Source: Pseudomonas sp. MWU16-30317 (GTDB lineage Bacteria > Pseudomonadota > Gammaproteobacteria > Pseudomonadales > Pseudomonadaceae). From it: a stretch of 64,000 nucleotides of DNA. A program made the translations under genes and the position numbers. Position 1 is the stretch's first letter. Each line of letters opens with the position of its first letter. The notes below the pieces were generated by a model. That model had not been told where the DNA came from. It ran no database searches and worked only from the letters and a program-made list of their open reading frames with translations. The stretch covers positions 124,001 to 188,000 of the forward strand of contig NZ_JAIWJA010000007.1 in the NCBI RefSeq assembly GCF_020515695.1. The letters are read 5' to 3'. Positions 42,764-53,975 of the stretch are shown here, in pieces.

Positions 42764-43191
42764 GAACGGACTCGCTTGAGTGCCTGTCCGAGCGGGCCAG
42801 CAGGCATATTATTTAGATAGCGAGACAATTATAAGCAATGCAACGAATTAACATAGCCCCGCCTGATACAAACTTCATTATGATTCAAAATGTGTCGACA
42901 TATTTTTGACAAGCGCTTCACCGCAAACGTACCGCCGTGGCCCTAGATTGCGCCCAACATGAACGGTGGCTGAACAACTTCAAAACTCAGCACAAGGTTT
43001 ATTTCCCCTCGTGGCAGAGCGAGCTACCATCGCGTCAACAGCCGGACTGTCGGCTATCGAATTATCCGGTAACCGGTCTGGAATCGGACCTGGCCTAGAC
43101 TTACAGACACATACCGCTACGCTTTACATGGGCATGGAGCCTGCTGCGAATGGGCGATAGTTGCCTGCAAAACCTAGCCTGAAGGAATGTC
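42764..43191. other. 428-bp divergent region upstream of arnB
   Basis: The gap should carry the arn promoter and the efflux-pump promoter. The AT-rich stretch 42806-42900 and a TTGACA at 42908 are visible, but no good paired -10 follows, and I found no clear PmrA or PhoP box (repeated TTAAK or TGTTTA) by eye. A 64-codon GTG-started frame (42966-43160) has no support. Confidence 0.45.
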
Positions 43192-44340
43192 ATGAGCCAA
43201 AGTTTTCTGCCCTTCTCGCGTCCCAGCATGGGCGATGAGGAAATCGCCGCCGTCGAGCAAGTATTACGCTCCGGCTGGATAACCACTGGGCCCAAGGCCC
43301 AGGAACTCGAACAACAGTTTGCCGAATACGTCGGCGCCCAACATGCCGTGGCCTTGTCCTCGGCCACCGGCGGCATGCACATCGCGCTGCTGGCGCTCGG
43401 CATCGGCCCGGGTGATGAAGTCATCACCCCGTCGCAGACCTGGGTGTCCACCGCCAACATGATCTGCCTGCTGGGCGCCACGCCAGTGTTCATCGATGTC
43501 GACCGCGATACATTGATGAGCGACGTCAGCGCCTTCGAGGCCGCCATCACGCCGCGCACCAAAGCCATGATTCCGGTGCATTACGCGGGCGCGGCGTTCG
43601 ACCTCGACCCGCTCTATGCGCTGGCCGATCGCCATGGCCTCAAGGTCATTGAAGACGCGGCCCACGCGGCCGGTACCCAGTACCGCGGTCGCCGCATCGG
43701 TCAGCAAGGCACGGCGATCTTCTCCTTCCACGCCATCAAGAACATGACCTGTGCCGAAGGCGCGATGTTCGTCAGCGACGATCAAGCCTTCGCCGATCGC
43801 GTGCGCATGCTCAAGTTCCATGGCCTGGGCGTCGACGCCTACGACCGCATGACCCATGGCCGCAAGCCTCAGGCGCAGGTCATGGAGCCAGGCTTCAAAT
43901 ACAACCTGGCCGATATCAACGCCGCCATTGCCCTGGTGCAGCTCAAACGTCTGGACGACATCAACGCTCAGCGCGCCAGGCTTGCCGGCGCCTACCAGCA
44001 GCGCCTGGCAGACCTGCCGATCGAATCGTTGCAGTTGCCCAGCTATCCCCAGCAGCATGCCTGGCACCTGTACATCGTGCGCGTCGATCCCGAGCGCTGC
44101 GGCATCGACCGCGAGGCCTTCATGAAGGGTCTGCAGGAGCAAGGCATCGGCACCGGCATCCATTTCATCGCCACGCACCTGCACACCTGGTATCGCGAGC
44201 GCTTCCCTGATGTGAAGCTGCCCGCCACCGAATGGAACTCCGCACGCCTGTGCTCGATTCCACTGTTCCCCGACATGACCCTCGACGATGTCGAACGTGT
44301 CGCCTGCGCCATTGAAACAACCCTCGGACGTCGCCCGTGA
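43192..44340 (+). CDS. arnB: ArnB, UDP-Ara4O aminotransferase
   Basis: This 382-residue PLP enzyme has Lys183 in [14 protein letters not shown] and the [10 protein letters not shown] motif. It aminates UDP-4-keto-pentose (from ArnA) to UDP-4-amino-4-deoxy-L-arabinose. The ATG is preceded by AAGGA at 6 nt. First gene of the operon and coupled to arnC by a 4-bp overlap. Confidence 0.96.
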   Translation: MSQSFLPFSRPSMGDEEIAAVEQVLRSGWITTGPKAQELEQQFAEYVGAQHAVALSSATGGMHIALLALGIGPGDEVITPSQTWVSTANMICLLGATPVFIDVDRDTLMSDVSAFEAAITPRTKAMIPVHYAGAAFDLDPLYALADRHGLKVIEDAAHAAGTQYRGRRIGQQGTAIFSFHAIKNMTCAEGAMFVSDDQAFADRVRMLKFHGLGVDAYDRMTHGRKPQAQVMEPGFKYNLADINAAIALVQLKRLDDINAQRARLAGAYQQRLADLPIESLQLPSYPQQHAWHLYIVRVDPERCGIDREAFMKGLQEQGIGTGIHFIATHLHTWYRERFPDVKLPATEWNSARLCSIPLFPDMTLDDVERVACAIETTLGRRP

Positions 44341-45350
44341 GACCTTACCCAATCAATAGCGTTTCGATCGTCATCCCGGTCTATAACGAAGAACAAAGCC
44401 TGCCTGAACTGTTGCGCCGCACCGAGGCCGCCTGCACGCAACTCGACTGCGAGTACGAGATCGTGCTGGTCGACGATGGCAGCCGCGACGAATCTGCCGA
44501 AATGCTCCTGCGCGCCGCCGCGCGCGAAGGCAGCCAGGTGGTCGCTGTGATCCTCAACCGCAACTACGGTCAGCACGCCGCCATCATGGCCGGTTTCGAA
44601 GAGTCCAAGGGCGACCTGGTGATCACCCTCGACGCCGACCTGCAGAACCCGCCCGAAGAGATCCCGCGCCTGCTCGAACAGGCCCGCCTGGGCTACGACG
44701 TGGTCGCCACCGTGCGCAACAACCGCCAGGACTCGGCCCTGCGCCGCTGGCCGTCGAAGCTGATCAACAAGGCCGTGCAGCGCTCCACCGGCGTGGCCAT
44801 GAGCGATTACGGCTGCATGTTGCGCGCCTACCGCCGCTCGGTGGTCGACGCCATGCTGTCGTGCCGCGAGCGCAGTACCTTCATCCCGATCCTGGCCAAC
44901 AGCTTCGCCCGCCATACCACCGAGGTGCTGGTGCAGCACGCCGAGCGCGAGCACGGCGACTCCAAGTACAGCCCGATGCGCCTGGTCAACCTGATGTTCG
45001 ACCTGGTCACCTGCATGACCACCACGCCGCTGCGCATGCTCAGTATCGTCGGCTTCATCATGGCGTTCCTGGGTGTGCTGTTTGCTTTCATCCTGATCGC
45101 CCTGCGGCTGATGTTCGGTGCCCATTGGGCCGGTGAAGGCAGCTTCGTGCTGTTCGCCGTGCTGTTCGTGTTCACCGGTGGCCAGTTCATCGGCATGGGC
45201 TTGCTGGGTGAATACCTGGGGCGCATGTACAGCGATGTGCGCGCGCGCCCACGCTTCTTTATCGAACGCGTGCTGCGCAATCCTGCCAAGACACCTGAGC
45301 GCGACACCCAACCTTCTTCTGCCAACTCCACCACCAAGGCTGCGTCATGA
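44337..45350 (+). CDS. arnC: ArnC, undecaprenyl-phosphate Ara4FN transferase
   Basis: This 337-residue GT2 enzyme has [17 protein letters not shown] and the DXD-type [14 protein letters not shown]. Two C-terminal membrane helices (about 230-300) anchor it. It moves Ara4-formyl-N from UDP to undecaprenyl phosphate on the cytoplasmic side. Confidence 0.96.
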   Translation: MRPYPINSVSIVIPVYNEEQSLPELLRRTEAACTQLDCEYEIVLVDDGSRDESAEMLLRAAAREGSQVVAVILNRNYGQHAAIMAGFEESKGDLVITLDADLQNPPEEIPRLLEQARLGYDVVATVRNNRQDSALRRWPSKLINKAVQRSTGVAMSDYGCMLRAYRRSVVDAMLSCRERSTFIPILANSFARHTTEVLVQHAEREHGDSKYSPMRLVNLMFDLVTCMTTTPLRMLSIVGFIMAFLGVLFAFILIALRLMFGAHWAGEGSFVLFAVLFVFTGGQFIGMGLLGEYLGRMYSDVRARPRFFIERVLRNPAKTPERDTQPSSANSTTKAAS

Positions 45351-47338
45351 CTTTGAAAGCCGTTGTTTTTGCCTATCACGATATCGGCTGTGCCGGGATT
45401 CAAGCCTTGCTGGACGCCGGCTACGACATCGCGGCAGTGTTCACCCACGCCGATGACCCGAAGGAAAACGCCTTCTATGGTTCGGTCGCACAACTGTGCG
45501 CCGTCAAAGGCATCGCCGTGCACGCGCCGGAAGACGTCAACCACCCGATCTGGATCGAGCGTATCCGCAAGCTGGGCGCCGACATCGGTTTTTCGTTCTA
45601 CTACCGCAACCTGCTCAATGATGACGTGCTGAGCTCATTCGCGCGTGGCGCCTACAACCTGCATGGCTCGCTGCTGCCCCACTACCGTGGTCGCGCACCG
45701 GCCAACTGGGTGCTGGTCAACGGCGAAACCGAAACCGGCGTGACCCTGCACCGCATGGTCAAGCGCGCCGATGCCGGCGACATCGCCGCGCAACAGCGCG
45801 TCGCCATCGAGCGCACCGACAACGCCCTGACCCTGCATGGCAAGCTGCGCGAAGCCGCGGCTGCCCTGCTCAAGGATGCCCTGCCACAACTGGCGGCCGG
45901 CACCCTCAAGGAAACCCCGCAAGACATCAGCAAGGGCAGCTACTACGGTCGCCGTACCGCCGCTGATGGCCTGATCGACTGGAACCAGCCCGCCGAGAAG
46001 CTGTTCAACCTCGTGCGCGCGGTGACCCAGCCGTACCCGGGCGCCTTCTGCGCCGTGGGCGAAAACAAACTGATCGTGTGGAACGCCCAGGTCGTGGCCG
46101 GCAACGAAGGTACTGCGCCTGGCCAGGTCATCAGCGTCAACCCGCTGCGCATCGCTTGCGGCCAGGACTCGCTGGTAATCACCGCTGGCCAGCGTGGCGA
46201 CGCCGGGCTGTTCCTCAGTGGCGCCCAGTTGGCCAACGAACTGGGCCTGGTCGAAGGCTCGTGCCTGATCAGCACCCAGAATCGCCGTCCGACCCGCCTG
46301 ACCCGCGTGCTGATCCTGGGCGTCAACGGTTTCATCGGCAACCACTTGTCCGAGCGTCTGCTGCAGGACGAACGCTATGAAGTGTTTGGCCTGGACATCG
46401 GCTCCGACGCCATCGAGCGCCTGCGCAGCCACCCACGGTTCCACTTCGTGGAAGGCGACATCAGCATCCACTCCGAGTGGATCGAATACCACATCAAGAA
46501 GTGCGACGTGGTGCTGCCGCTGGTGGCCATCGCCACGCCGATCGAATACACCCGCAACCCGCTGCGCGTGTTCGAGCTGGACTTCGAAGAAAACCTCAAG
46601 ATCGTTCGCTACTGCGTCAAGTACAACAAGCGCGTGATCTTCCCGTCGACCTCTGAAGTGTATGGCATGTGCCAGGACCAGAACTTCGACGAAGACACCT
46701 CCAACCTGATCGTCGGCCCGATCAACAAGCAGCGCTGGATCTACTCGGTCTCCAAGCAGCTGCTGGACCGGGTCATCTGGGCCTACGGCGACAAGGGCCT
46801 GAAGTTCACTCTGTTCCGCCCGTTCAACTGGATGGGCCCGCGTCTCGATCGCCTGGATTCGGCCCGTATCGGCAGCTCGCGTGCCATTACCCAGCTGATT
46901 CTGCATCTGGTCGAAGGAACACCGATCCGCTTGGTCGATGGCGGTGCGCAAAAACGCTGCTTCACCGACGTGGCCGACGGCATCGAGGCGCTGGCGCGGA
47001 TCATCGACAACCAGAACGGCGTGTGCAACAACCAGATCATCAACATCGGCAACCCGGACAACGAAGCCAGCATTCGCCAACTGGGTGAAGAGCTGCTGCG
47101 TCAGTTCGAAGCCCACCCGCTGCGCGGCAACTTCCCGCCGTTCGCCGGCTTCCGTGAAGTCGAAAGCAAGACCTTCTACGGCAACGGCTACCAGGACGTG
47201 TCGCACCGCAAGCCGAGCATCGACAACGCCCGCCGCCTGCTGAACTGGGCACCCACGGTGGAGCTGAGCGAAACCATCGGCAAGACCCTGGACTTCTTCC
47301 TGCGCGAAGCCATGCTGGAACGAGAAGGCAAACGTTGA
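45347..47338 (+). CDS. arnA: ArnA, bifunctional UDP-glucuronate decarboxylase / UDP-Ara4N formyltransferase
   Basis: This 663-residue fusion has an N-terminal formyltransferase (about 1-300) with [16 protein letters not shown], and a C-terminal NAD-dependent UDP-GlcA decarboxylase (about 315-660). The second domain has [18 protein letters not shown] and the catalytic Tyr-Lys pair in YSVSKQLLD. Its length is that of the enterobacterial protein. Both ends overlap neighbours by 4 bp. Confidence 0.97.
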   Translation: MTLKAVVFAYHDIGCAGIQALLDAGYDIAAVFTHADDPKENAFYGSVAQLCAVKGIAVHAPEDVNHPIWIERIRKLGADIGFSFYYRNLLNDDVLSSFARGAYNLHGSLLPHYRGRAPANWVLVNGETETGVTLHRMVKRADAGDIAAQQRVAIERTDNALTLHGKLREAAAALLKDALPQLAAGTLKETPQDISKGSYYGRRTAADGLIDWNQPAEKLFNLVRAVTQPYPGAFCAVGENKLIVWNAQVVAGNEGTAPGQVISVNPLRIACGQDSLVITAGQRGDAGLFLSGAQLANELGLVEGSCLISTQNRRPTRLTRVLILGVNGFIGNHLSERLLQDERYEVFGLDIGSDAIERLRSHPRFHFVEGDISIHSEWIEYHIKKCDVVLPLVAIATPIEYTRNPLRVFELDFEENLKIVRYCVKYNKRVIFPSTSEVYGMCQDQNFDEDTSNLIVGPINKQRWIYSVSKQLLDRVIWAYGDKGLKFTLFRPFNWMGPRLDRLDSARIGSSRAITQLILHLVEGTPIRLVDGGAQKRCFTDVADGIEALARIIDNQNGVCNNQIINIGNPDNEASIRQLGEELLRQFEAHPLRGNFPPFAGFREVESKTFYGNGYQDVSHRKPSIDNARRLLNWAPTVELSETIGKTLDFFLREAMLEREGKR

Positions 47339-48222
47339 TGCAGGCAGGTTTGCGCATTGATGTCGATACCTACCGAGGCACCCGTGAAGGGGTGCCGCGA
47401 CTGCTCGACATGCTCGCCGAGGCCCAGGTCAAGGCGACATTCTTTTTCAGTGTCGGCCCGGACAACATGGGCCGGCATCTGTGGCGGCTGATCAAACCGC
47501 AGTTCCTGTGGAAGATGCTGCGCTCCAATGCCGCCGGGCTGTACGGCTGGGATATTCTCCTGGCCGGCACCGCCTGGCCCGGCAAACCGATCGGTCGCGA
47601 CCTGGGGCATTTGATGCGCCAGGCTCAGGACGCCGGTCACGAAGTCGGCTTGCACGCCTGGGACCACCATGGCTGGCAGGCCAATGCCGGGCGCTGGAGC
47701 GATGCCCAGTTGCACGAGCAGATTCGCCTCGGGGTCGATACCCTCAGCGATATTCTCGGCCGCGCTGTCGATTGCTCGGCGACCGCCGGCTGGCGCAGCG
47801 ACGAGCGTGTCGTGCAAGCCAAACAGGCCTTCGACTTTCGCTACAACAGCGACTGCCGCGGGACCTCGATCTTTCGTCCGCAGTTGGCCGATGGCCAGCC
47901 GGGCACCGTACAGATACCCGTCGATCTGCCGACCTTCGATGAGGTGGTCGGGCCGCAAGTCAGCAGCGAGGCCTTCAACGCCTGGATCCTGCAACGCTTC
48001 CAGCCTAACGCGCTGAACCTCTACACCATCCACGCCGAAGTCGAAGGCATCTTGTACGCTGACGCCTTTCGCCAGTTGCTGGCGCAGGCAAAACGCCAGG
48101 ACATCCACTTCACGGCCCTGGGCGACATGTTGCCGGACGCGGCAGCATCGATTCCCGTAGGCCACCTGCGCCGCGGCCATCTGGATGGCCGCGAAGGCTG
48201 GCTGGGAGTGCAACAACCATGA
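47335..48222 (+). CDS. arnD: ArnD, undecaprenyl-phosphate Ara4FN deformylase
   Basis: This 295-residue polysaccharide-deacetylase-type protein has the metal-binding Asp in RIDVDTYRG and the His motif [14 protein letters not shown]. It removes the formyl group before ArnF/E-mediated flipping. It is cytoplasmic-side membrane associated, without a signal peptide. Confidence 0.94.
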   Translation: MMQAGLRIDVDTYRGTREGVPRLLDMLAEAQVKATFFFSVGPDNMGRHLWRLIKPQFLWKMLRSNAAGLYGWDILLAGTAWPGKPIGRDLGHLMRQAQDAGHEVGLHAWDHHGWQANAGRWSDAQLHEQIRLGVDTLSDILGRAVDCSATAGWRSDERVVQAKQAFDFRYNSDCRGTSIFRPQLADGQPGTVQIPVDLPTFDEVVGPQVSSEAFNAWILQRFQPNALNLYTIHAEVEGILYADAFRQLLAQAKRQDIHFTALGDMLPDAAASIPVGHLRRGHLDGREGWLGVQQP

Positions 48223-49868
48223 CCCGACAACGGGCCGTTCTCTCCTTGATGTTCGTGTGCGCTCTGTTTTACCTGATCCCCCTGTCGTTCCACGGGCTGT
48301 GGGCACCCGATGAAACCCGTTATGCCCAGGCCAGCCAGGAAATGCTCCTGACCGGCCACTGGGCGGCGCCGCACTTCATGGGCCTGCGCTATTTTGAAAA
48401 GCCAGTGGTCGGCTATTGGATGATCGCCGCCGGGCAAGCCGTGTTCGGCCAGAACCTGTTCGGCGTGCGCGTGGCCTCGGCATTCAGCCTGGGCCTCAGC
48501 GTGCTGCTGACCTACCTCATGGCCCAGCGCCTGTGGCGTGACCCGCGCCGCAGCCTGGCCTGCGCCGTGCTGTACATGAGCTTTGGCCTGATCGTAGGCC
48601 TGGCCGGTTATACCAATATCGATCCGCCCTTTACCCTGTGGGTCAACCTGAGCTTCATGGCCCTATGGTGGGCGTTCGACAGTCACAGCCGCCGCACGCG
48701 CCTGTGGGCCTGGGCAGCGGTGGGCCTGACCTGCGGCATCGGCGTGATGACCAAAGGCTTCCTGGCCCTGGCCCTGCCGGTGCTGGTAGGCGTGCCCTAC
48801 ATGATCTGGCAGAAGCGCTTCGGCGAACTGCTGCGCTACGGCTGGGTCGCCGTGCTGGTCGCGGTGCTGCTCTGCCTGCCTTGGGCAATCACCGTGCATC
48901 TGCAGGAGCCGGACTTCTGGCATTTTTTCTTCTGGCACGAACACATCCAGCGCTTTGCTGGCGATGACGCCCAGCATAACGAACCGATGTGGTTCTACCT
49001 GCCGTTGCTGGTGCTGTCGAGCCTGCCGTGGGCAGCTCTACTGCCGATGACACTGGAGCACAGCTGGCGCCAGCGCGTGCAGCCGCACATTGTCTTTCTG
49101 GCGCTGTGGCTACTGCTGCCGCTGGCCTTTCTGAGCCTGGCAAAAGGCAAGCTGCCCACCTATATCCTGCCGTGCATGCTGCCGCTGGCGCTGTTGATGG
49201 GGCATAGCCTGATCACGGCACTCGAAGCCGGTCGCCACCGCGCCTTGCGGGTCAACTCGGGACTCAACGCGGTACTTGGTATCGTCTGCCTGGGCATGCT
49301 GGCGGCCGTGCAGCACAGGCGGCCGATCTACATCGACGAGCCCTGGCATGTGGCGCTGATCTGCGCCGTCCTACTGGCGTGGATAGCCGCCAACCTGGTC
49401 AGCAGCTTCAAGCCTGCTCGCTGCTGGATGGCACCCGGGTTGGCCATGGGGCTGCTGGTGGCGGTGCTCCCGGCGGTACTGCCCGCTGTGGTGGTCAATC
49501 GCAAGACACCGGATGCCTTTATCGCGAGGCACAGTGCCGAGCTCAAACAGATGCACACTCTGATGTCCAACGAACTGGGGGCTGCAGCGGCCGTGTCGTG
49601 GCATACCGCCAAGCCGCAGATCTTCCTCTACAACACCGAGGGCGAGGCCAACTACGGGCTCAACTACCCCGACGCCCAGTACCGGCGCGTTACCCTCGAC
49701 AACGTCGGCCAATGGATCATCGATGCGCGCAAGGCCGGTTCCGTAGGCGTGATCATGCGCGTCAAGGGCGAGGGTGAAGACCATGAACTCGACCGCCTGC
49801 CCAGCGATGCCAAGCGCTATGAACAAGGCGGCCTGGTGATCCTTGTCTATGCTCAGACGCCGTCATGA
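48219..49868 (+). CDS. arnT: ArnT, lipid A Ara4N transferase
   Basis: This 549-residue GT83 integral membrane protein has many membrane helices (the first at about 5-25). The acidic N-terminal motif [16 protein letters not shown] carries the catalytic aspartate and glutamate of the family. It transfers L-Ara4N from undecaprenyl phosphate to lipid A in the periplasmic leaflet, lowering polymyxin binding. Confidence 0.95.
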   Translation: MTRQRAVLSLMFVCALFYLIPLSFHGLWAPDETRYAQASQEMLLTGHWAAPHFMGLRYFEKPVVGYWMIAAGQAVFGQNLFGVRVASAFSLGLSVLLTYLMAQRLWRDPRRSLACAVLYMSFGLIVGLAGYTNIDPPFTLWVNLSFMALWWAFDSHSRRTRLWAWAAVGLTCGIGVMTKGFLALALPVLVGVPYMIWQKRFGELLRYGWVAVLVAVLLCLPWAITVHLQEPDFWHFFFWHEHIQRFAGDDAQHNEPMWFYLPLLVLSSLPWAALLPMTLEHSWRQRVQPHIVFLALWLLLPLAFLSLAKGKLPTYILPCMLPLALLMGHSLITALEAGRHRALRVNSGLNAVLGIVCLGMLAAVQHRRPIYIDEPWHVALICAVLLAWIAANLVSSFKPARCWMAPGLAMGLLVAVLPAVLPAVVVNRKTPDAFIARHSAELKQMHTLMSNELGAAAAVSWHTAKPQIFLYNTEGEANYGLNYPDAQYRRVTLDNVGQWIIDARKAGSVGVIMRVKGEGEDHELDRLPSDAKRYEQGGLVILVYAQTPS

Positions 49869-50215
49869 TTTTCGTCCTGCTGCTGGTCGCCTGCCTGCTC
49901 ACCTGCCTGGGCCAGATCGCCCAGAAACATGCCGTCGAGAGCTGGCGCGGCGCCCATGCCAAGCCCGGCCTGCTGGGCAAATTGAGCAGCGGTTGGCTGT
50001 GGTTGGCGCTCGCCAGCCTGGGCTTCGGGCTGCTGCTCTGGCTGCTGGTTCTGCAGCATTTGGAAGTGAGCATCGCCTACCCGATGCTGAGCTTGAACTT
50101 CGTGCTGATTACCCTGGCTGCACGCTTCCTGTTCAAGGAGAACATCGACCGGCGTCATTGGCTGGGCGTGGGCCTGATCATGCTCGGCGTATTGTGTCTG
50201 GGGTGGCAGGTATGA
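49865..50215 (+). CDS. arnE: ArnE, undecaprenyl-phosphate Ara4N flippase subunit
   Basis: This 116-residue protein of the small multidrug resistance-like fold has four predicted membrane helices, with [12 protein letters not shown] early and [24 protein letters not shown] as the third. It forms the flippase with ArnF. It overlaps arnT and arnF by 4 bp each. Confidence 0.92.
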   Translation: MIFVLLLVACLLTCLGQIAQKHAVESWRGAHAKPGLLGKLSSGWLWLALASLGFGLLLWLLVLQHLEVSIAYPMLSLNFVLITLAARFLFKENIDRRHWLGVGLIMLGVLCLGWQV

Positions 50216-50613
50216 GCCTGCAGCGCGGGTTGAGCTTTGCCATGGGCAGCGTATTGCTGGTCAGCAGTGCCCAGTTGGGGATGCGCTGGAGCATGGCGCG
50301 GCTGCCGTCGCCCAGCCAGTGGCTACAGGCGTTCAGCCAGAGCGCCCTGTCGTATCAGGACCTGGCCATCGTCGCCGGCGCCATATTCGCCTACGCGCTC
50401 TCCATGGGCTGCTGGCTGATGGCACTGCGGGACCTGCCGCTGGGACGCGCCTATTCCCTGCTGAGCATCAGCTACGCGCTGGTCTATCTGCTGGCAGCCA
50501 GTGTTCCGGCGTTCCACGAAGACTTTTCCGCTTTCAAAACCCTGGGAGTGACCTTGGTCATCCTCGGCGTCATGACCATCAACTCAAGACGCACACCCCG
50601 CATCGAGCCTTAG
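50212..50613 (+). CDS. arnF: ArnF, undecaprenyl-phosphate Ara4N flippase subunit
   Basis: This 133-residue protein is predicted to have four membrane helices. It has the paired flippase motifs [11 protein letters not shown] near the start and [20 protein letters not shown] in the second half. It begins at the ATG at 50212, overlapping arnE by 4 bp, and ends 9 bp before ugd. The open frame extends upstream but that part lies within arnE. Confidence 0.91.
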   Translation: MSLQRGLSFAMGSVLLVSSAQLGMRWSMARLPSPSQWLQAFSQSALSYQDLAIVAGAIFAYALSMGCWLMALRDLPLGRAYSLLSISYALVYLLAASVPAFHEDFSAFKTLGVTLVILGVMTINSRRTPRIEP

Positions 50614-50622
50614 GATCCGCGC

Positions 50623-51999
50623 ATGAAAATCAGTGTAATCGGTAGTGGCTATGTCGGCCTCGTACAAGCCACCGTTCTGGCCGAAGTCGGCCATGACGTG
50701 CTCTGCATGGATGTCGATGAAGCCAAGGTCAAGCTGCTCGAACAGGGCCAGGTGAGCATCTTCGAGCCGGGCCTTGCCGAACTGGTCAAAGACAACCTGG
50801 CAAACAAGCGCCTGCGTTTCACCACCGATGAAAAACTCGCGGCCGAGCACGGTCGGGTGTTGTTCATCGCCGTGGGCACGCCGTCGGGCGACGACGGCTC
50901 CGCCGATCTCAAATACGTCTTTTCGGTGGGCGATGCCATTGCCCGGCACCGTACCGAGCCGTTGATCGTGGTCGAGAAATCCACCGTGCCTGTGGGCACC
51001 GGCGACGCCCTGCGCGCGCACATCGACAAGGCGCTGGCGGCCAGTGGTCGCCGCCTGGACTTCGATATCGTCTCCAATCCGGAATTCCTCAAGGAAGGCT
51101 CGGCCGTCAACGACTGCCGCCGCCCGGACCGCATCGTCATCGGCTGCGAGCGCGAAGAAGTGCGCGAGGTGATGCGCGAACTGTACGCGCCGTTCAACCG
51201 CAACCACGATCGCATCATGTTCATGGACCTGCGCAGCGCCGAGCTGACCAAGTACGCTGCCAACTGCATGCTCGCCACCAAGATCAGCTTCATCAACCAG
51301 ATCGCCGAACTGGCCGAGCACCTGGGCGCCGACATCGAGTCGGTACGCCAGGGCATCGGTGCCGACTCGCGCATCGGCTACGACTTCATATACGCTGGCT
51401 GCGGCTATGGCGGCTCATGCTTTCCCAAGGACATGCGCGCGCTGATCCACAGCGCCGAAGCGGCCAATTGCTCGAGCGACCTGCTGCAGGCCGTCGAAGC
51501 CATCAACCAGCGCCAGAAACACAAGCTGTTCGAACGGGTCAACGCCTATTACCAGGGCGACCTGAAGGGCAAGACCTTCGCCCTCTGGGGCCTGGCGTTC
51601 AAGCCCAACACCGACGACATGCGCGACGCCCCGAGCCGGGAGCTGATGGAAGCGTTGTTCGAGGCCGGCGCCCATGTCCGCGCCTTCGACCCTGAAGCCA
51701 TGCACCAGACCCAACTGATCTACGGCGAGCACCCTCAATTGCACTTGATGGGCACGCCGGAAGCCGCCTTGAGCGGGGCAGATGCGCTGATCATCTGTAC
51801 CGAATGGCAACAGTTCAAGGCACCTGACTTCGAGATGATCCAGAAGCGCCTGAAAGCACCACTGATTTTCGACGGTCGCAACCTGTACGACGCCGAGCGC
51901 ATGAAGCTCAAGGGCTTTACTTACTATCCGATTGGCCGTGGCGAGTCGCACGAGTTGCCGATTCCCCATGGCAAGTGGAAGGGCCAGGCTTCGGTCTGA
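50623..51999 (+). CDS. ugd: Ugd, UDP-glucose 6-dehydrogenase
   Basis: This 458-residue NAD-dependent dehydrogenase has KISVIGSGYVGLVQA at the N-terminus and the catalytic Cys266 in GYGGSCFPKD. It oxidises UDP-glucose to UDP-glucuronate, the substrate of ArnA. Its position as last gene of the operon makes the supply local to the Ara4N pathway. Confidence 0.95.
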   Translation: MKISVIGSGYVGLVQATVLAEVGHDVLCMDVDEAKVKLLEQGQVSIFEPGLAELVKDNLANKRLRFTTDEKLAAEHGRVLFIAVGTPSGDDGSADLKYVFSVGDAIARHRTEPLIVVEKSTVPVGTGDALRAHIDKALAASGRRLDFDIVSNPEFLKEGSAVNDCRRPDRIVIGCEREEVREVMRELYAPFNRNHDRIMFMDLRSAELTKYAANCMLATKISFINQIAELAEHLGADIESVRQGIGADSRIGYDFIYAGCGYGGSCFPKDMRALIHSAEAANCSSDLLQAVEAINQRQKHKLFERVNAYYQGDLKGKTFALWGLAFKPNTDDMRDAPSRELMEALFEAGAHVRAFDPEAMHQTQLIYGEHPQLHLMGTPEAALSGADALIICTEWQQFKAPDFEMIQKRLKAPLIFDGRNLYDAERMKLKGFTYYPIGRGESHELPIPHGKWKGQASV

Positions 52000-52010
52000 T
52001 TTCGGCTTCA

Positions 52011-52040
52011 TGTAGCGAGGGAGCTTGCCCCCTCGCTACA
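52011..52040. terminator. Bidirectional terminator between ugd and the GT39-like gene
   Basis: A perfect 11-bp stem, tgtagcgaggg / ccctcgctaca, with an 8-nt loop (agcttgcc) lies 12 bp after the ugd stop and 2 bp before the stop of the convergent gene. It should work in both directions. The stem matches the outer arms at 34351. Confidence 0.7.
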
Positions 52041-52041
52041 T

Positions 52042-53652
52042 TCACTGCGCCAAGTGCATCAACAGGTAAGGCTGCTTGTCGAACTGGCCCTGCAGCACCT
52101 GTTCGAATCGCCCGGTAACGTCGGCCGGCAACGCCTGCCAATCGTCCTGACTGACCACGACGTAAGCCGGGCCCTGCAGCGCCTGCAACTGATCGGCGCT
52201 GCTGCTGAAGGTCGCTGGCAGGTCGGCATCGATATTGACCATGAACTTGATTGCCTTGCCGTCCTTGGTCAGCCCCTGCAGCACCAGCGGCGCCGGGGCA
52301 TTCTGGATTGTGCGATAGACCGCCTCACTGAACTCACGGGTGTCGTACTGCGCGTGCTGCAGCGGCTCGACCACACCGACATACGCGAGCCACACCGCCA
52401 ACACCGCGCAACCGCCCAGTCCGGCGCTGCGCCAATGCGGGCGCGACAGCACCACCACGGCCAGTATCTGCAGCACGGCCAGCAATACCGAGATCCAGAT
52501 CAACGAAGCGACGGGCTCGCCCAGCTTGCGCTGCGCCAGCCATAATCCGACGATCAACGCCCCCGGCAAGATCAGCCAGAGCGCCTGAATCGACACGCGC
52601 AATACTGCAAGCGCCCGCCCGCCCAGTGCTTGAAACGAGTATCCGGCCACCACGGCAGCCATCGGCAACATCGGCAGCACGTAGCGGGCTTTTTTCGCCA
52701 ACGGGATCGACAAGCCCACCAGCACGATCAGCCCCGCTACTGAGCACGCCGCCACCAAACGCAGCGCCTGGCTGTTGCGCGCTTTGCGACTGCACGCCAA
52801 CACGGCCAGCGTCAGCAACGCCAAGGGATAGGTTGGCGCGTAGTTACCCAGCGAGCTGCTGAAATAATAGAACGGGCCGCTGGCGCCTTCGGAACCGTCG
52901 ATGCGGCCCACCACCTGCATGCGGATCACGTCCTGGACGAAAGCATCGCCGCCACTGAGCCGCGCTAGCCACAGCGTCAGCGCGATACCGATCGCCAGCA
53001 GCCCCAGGGCGGCAAAGCCGACGGTGAACAGCCGGCGCCATTGCCCGCCGACCAGGTAATAGCCGCACAACATGCCGGTGGGGATCACCAGGCCGATCGG
53101 TCCGCGAATGGCGAAGCCCAGCGCCAGCAGCACCAACACCCAGCCCAGGCGCCGGGGGGCAGCGAAGTGATCGGCGGCATAGGCCAGATAGAACACTGCA
53201 AAGGCCACCGCCGCGAGCATCTGGTCGAGCGATACTGCGCGGGTCTCGCTGATGAACATCAGGCTCATCACCATCAGCGTCAGGCTGGCCAGCGCCCAGC
53301 GTTGCGAATAAGGCGCCAGCAGCCGATACATCAGCACCACCACCGTGGCGCTGGCGATCGCCGAGGGCAGCCAAGCGGTGAGGCTGTTGACCTGGCCGAA
53401 GGGCCACGACAGCAGATAGACGAAAAACGTCGACGTGGCGGAGTAGTCCGGGTAGGGCTGCCCGTAGGTGGTGGGGAAGAAGCTGGGGCCGTTGCGCAGC
53501 ATCTCCTGGGCGAACATGACGAACCGCGAATCGAAACCGATGGCCGTCTGATGAACATTGCCGACAACGAACAACAGCAGCGCCAACAGGCCCAGCCACA
53601 GTGATTGGCGGCGCTGCGCCGGGGATGGCCGCACGGCCAGACTGGATGACAT
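52042..53652 (-). CDS. ArnT/PMT-like (GT39/GT83 superfamily) membrane glycosyltransferase
   Basis: This 536-residue polytopic membrane protein starts with a charged segment, then a helix (about 17-36: LWLGLLALLLFVVGNVHQTA). The first periplasmic loop has a conserved acidic position region, DSRFVMFAQEMLRNGPSF, resembling the ArnT/PMT loop. It should use a polyprenyl-phosphate sugar. The convergent placement after ugd suggests a cell-envelope sugar role, but donor and acceptor are unknown. Confidence 0.72.
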   Translation of the reverse strand: MSSSLAVRPSPAQRRQSLWLGLLALLLFVVGNVHQTAIGFDSRFVMFAQEMLRNGPSFFPTTYGQPYPDYSATSTFFVYLLSWPFGQVNSLTAWLPSAIASATVVVLMYRLLAPYSQRWALASLTLMVMSLMFISETRAVSLDQMLAAVAFAVFYLAYAADHFAAPRRLGWVLVLLALGFAIRGPIGLVIPTGMLCGYYLVGGQWRRLFTVGFAALGLLAIGIALTLWLARLSGGDAFVQDVIRMQVVGRIDGSEGASGPFYYFSSSLGNYAPTYPLALLTLAVLACSRKARNSQALRLVAACSVAGLIVLVGLSIPLAKKARYVLPMLPMAAVVAGYSFQALGGRALAVLRVSIQALWLILPGALIVGLWLAQRKLGEPVASLIWISVLLAVLQILAVVVLSRPHWRSAGLGGCAVLAVWLAYVGVVEPLQHAQYDTREFSEAVYRTIQNAPAPLVLQGLTKDGKAIKFMVNIDADLPATFSSSADQLQALQGPAYVVVSQDDWQALPADVTGRFEQVLQGQFDKQPYLLMHLAQ

Positions 53653-53795
53653 CGGTAGCTGCCTTGCAAGAAAAGGGACGGGGAATTATTTCGTGGGCAA
53701 ACTGAACGGCAGCTGTCCGGGTTATGGATAAACCAGGCAGTTACAAATCTTGAATCAATAAACCAGGGGCCGGTGTTGAAGCCGATGGCCCCTTT

Positions 53796-53869
53796 GCGGA
53801 CAAGGCTTGCTCCCACGGCAGTACGAACCCAGGTCCACCAGCGAACTGTGGAAGCAAGGCTCGCCCGCC
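53796..53869. repeat. Imperfect inverted repeat in the 323-bp gap after the pirin gene
   Basis: The gap 53653-53975 holds no gene. Two arms (53796-53816 and 53848-53869, around gcttgctcccac and gtggaagcaagg) form an imperfect inverted repeat of the GTGGGAGCAAGGC class. The rest, next to the glycosyltransferase start, shows no clear promoter. Confidence 0.5.
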
Positions 53870-53975
53870 AAGAGGCCCCCACTGTCGAACGACGGCATTG
53901 TGGTTGCCGCCACGTCAAATCCCGGTGAACGGGAAATCAACTAATTGCCAAAGGCGTGCCGAGCCGCCTGTGCCC

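Noticed and set aside
42908-42936. TTGACA as a sigma-70 promoter for arnB
   Set aside because: No acceptable -10 hexamer at 16-18 bp.
42966-43160. 64-codon GTG-started frame upstream of arnB, possible leader peptide
   Set aside because: No ribosome-binding site and no stem-loop arrangement of an attenuator.
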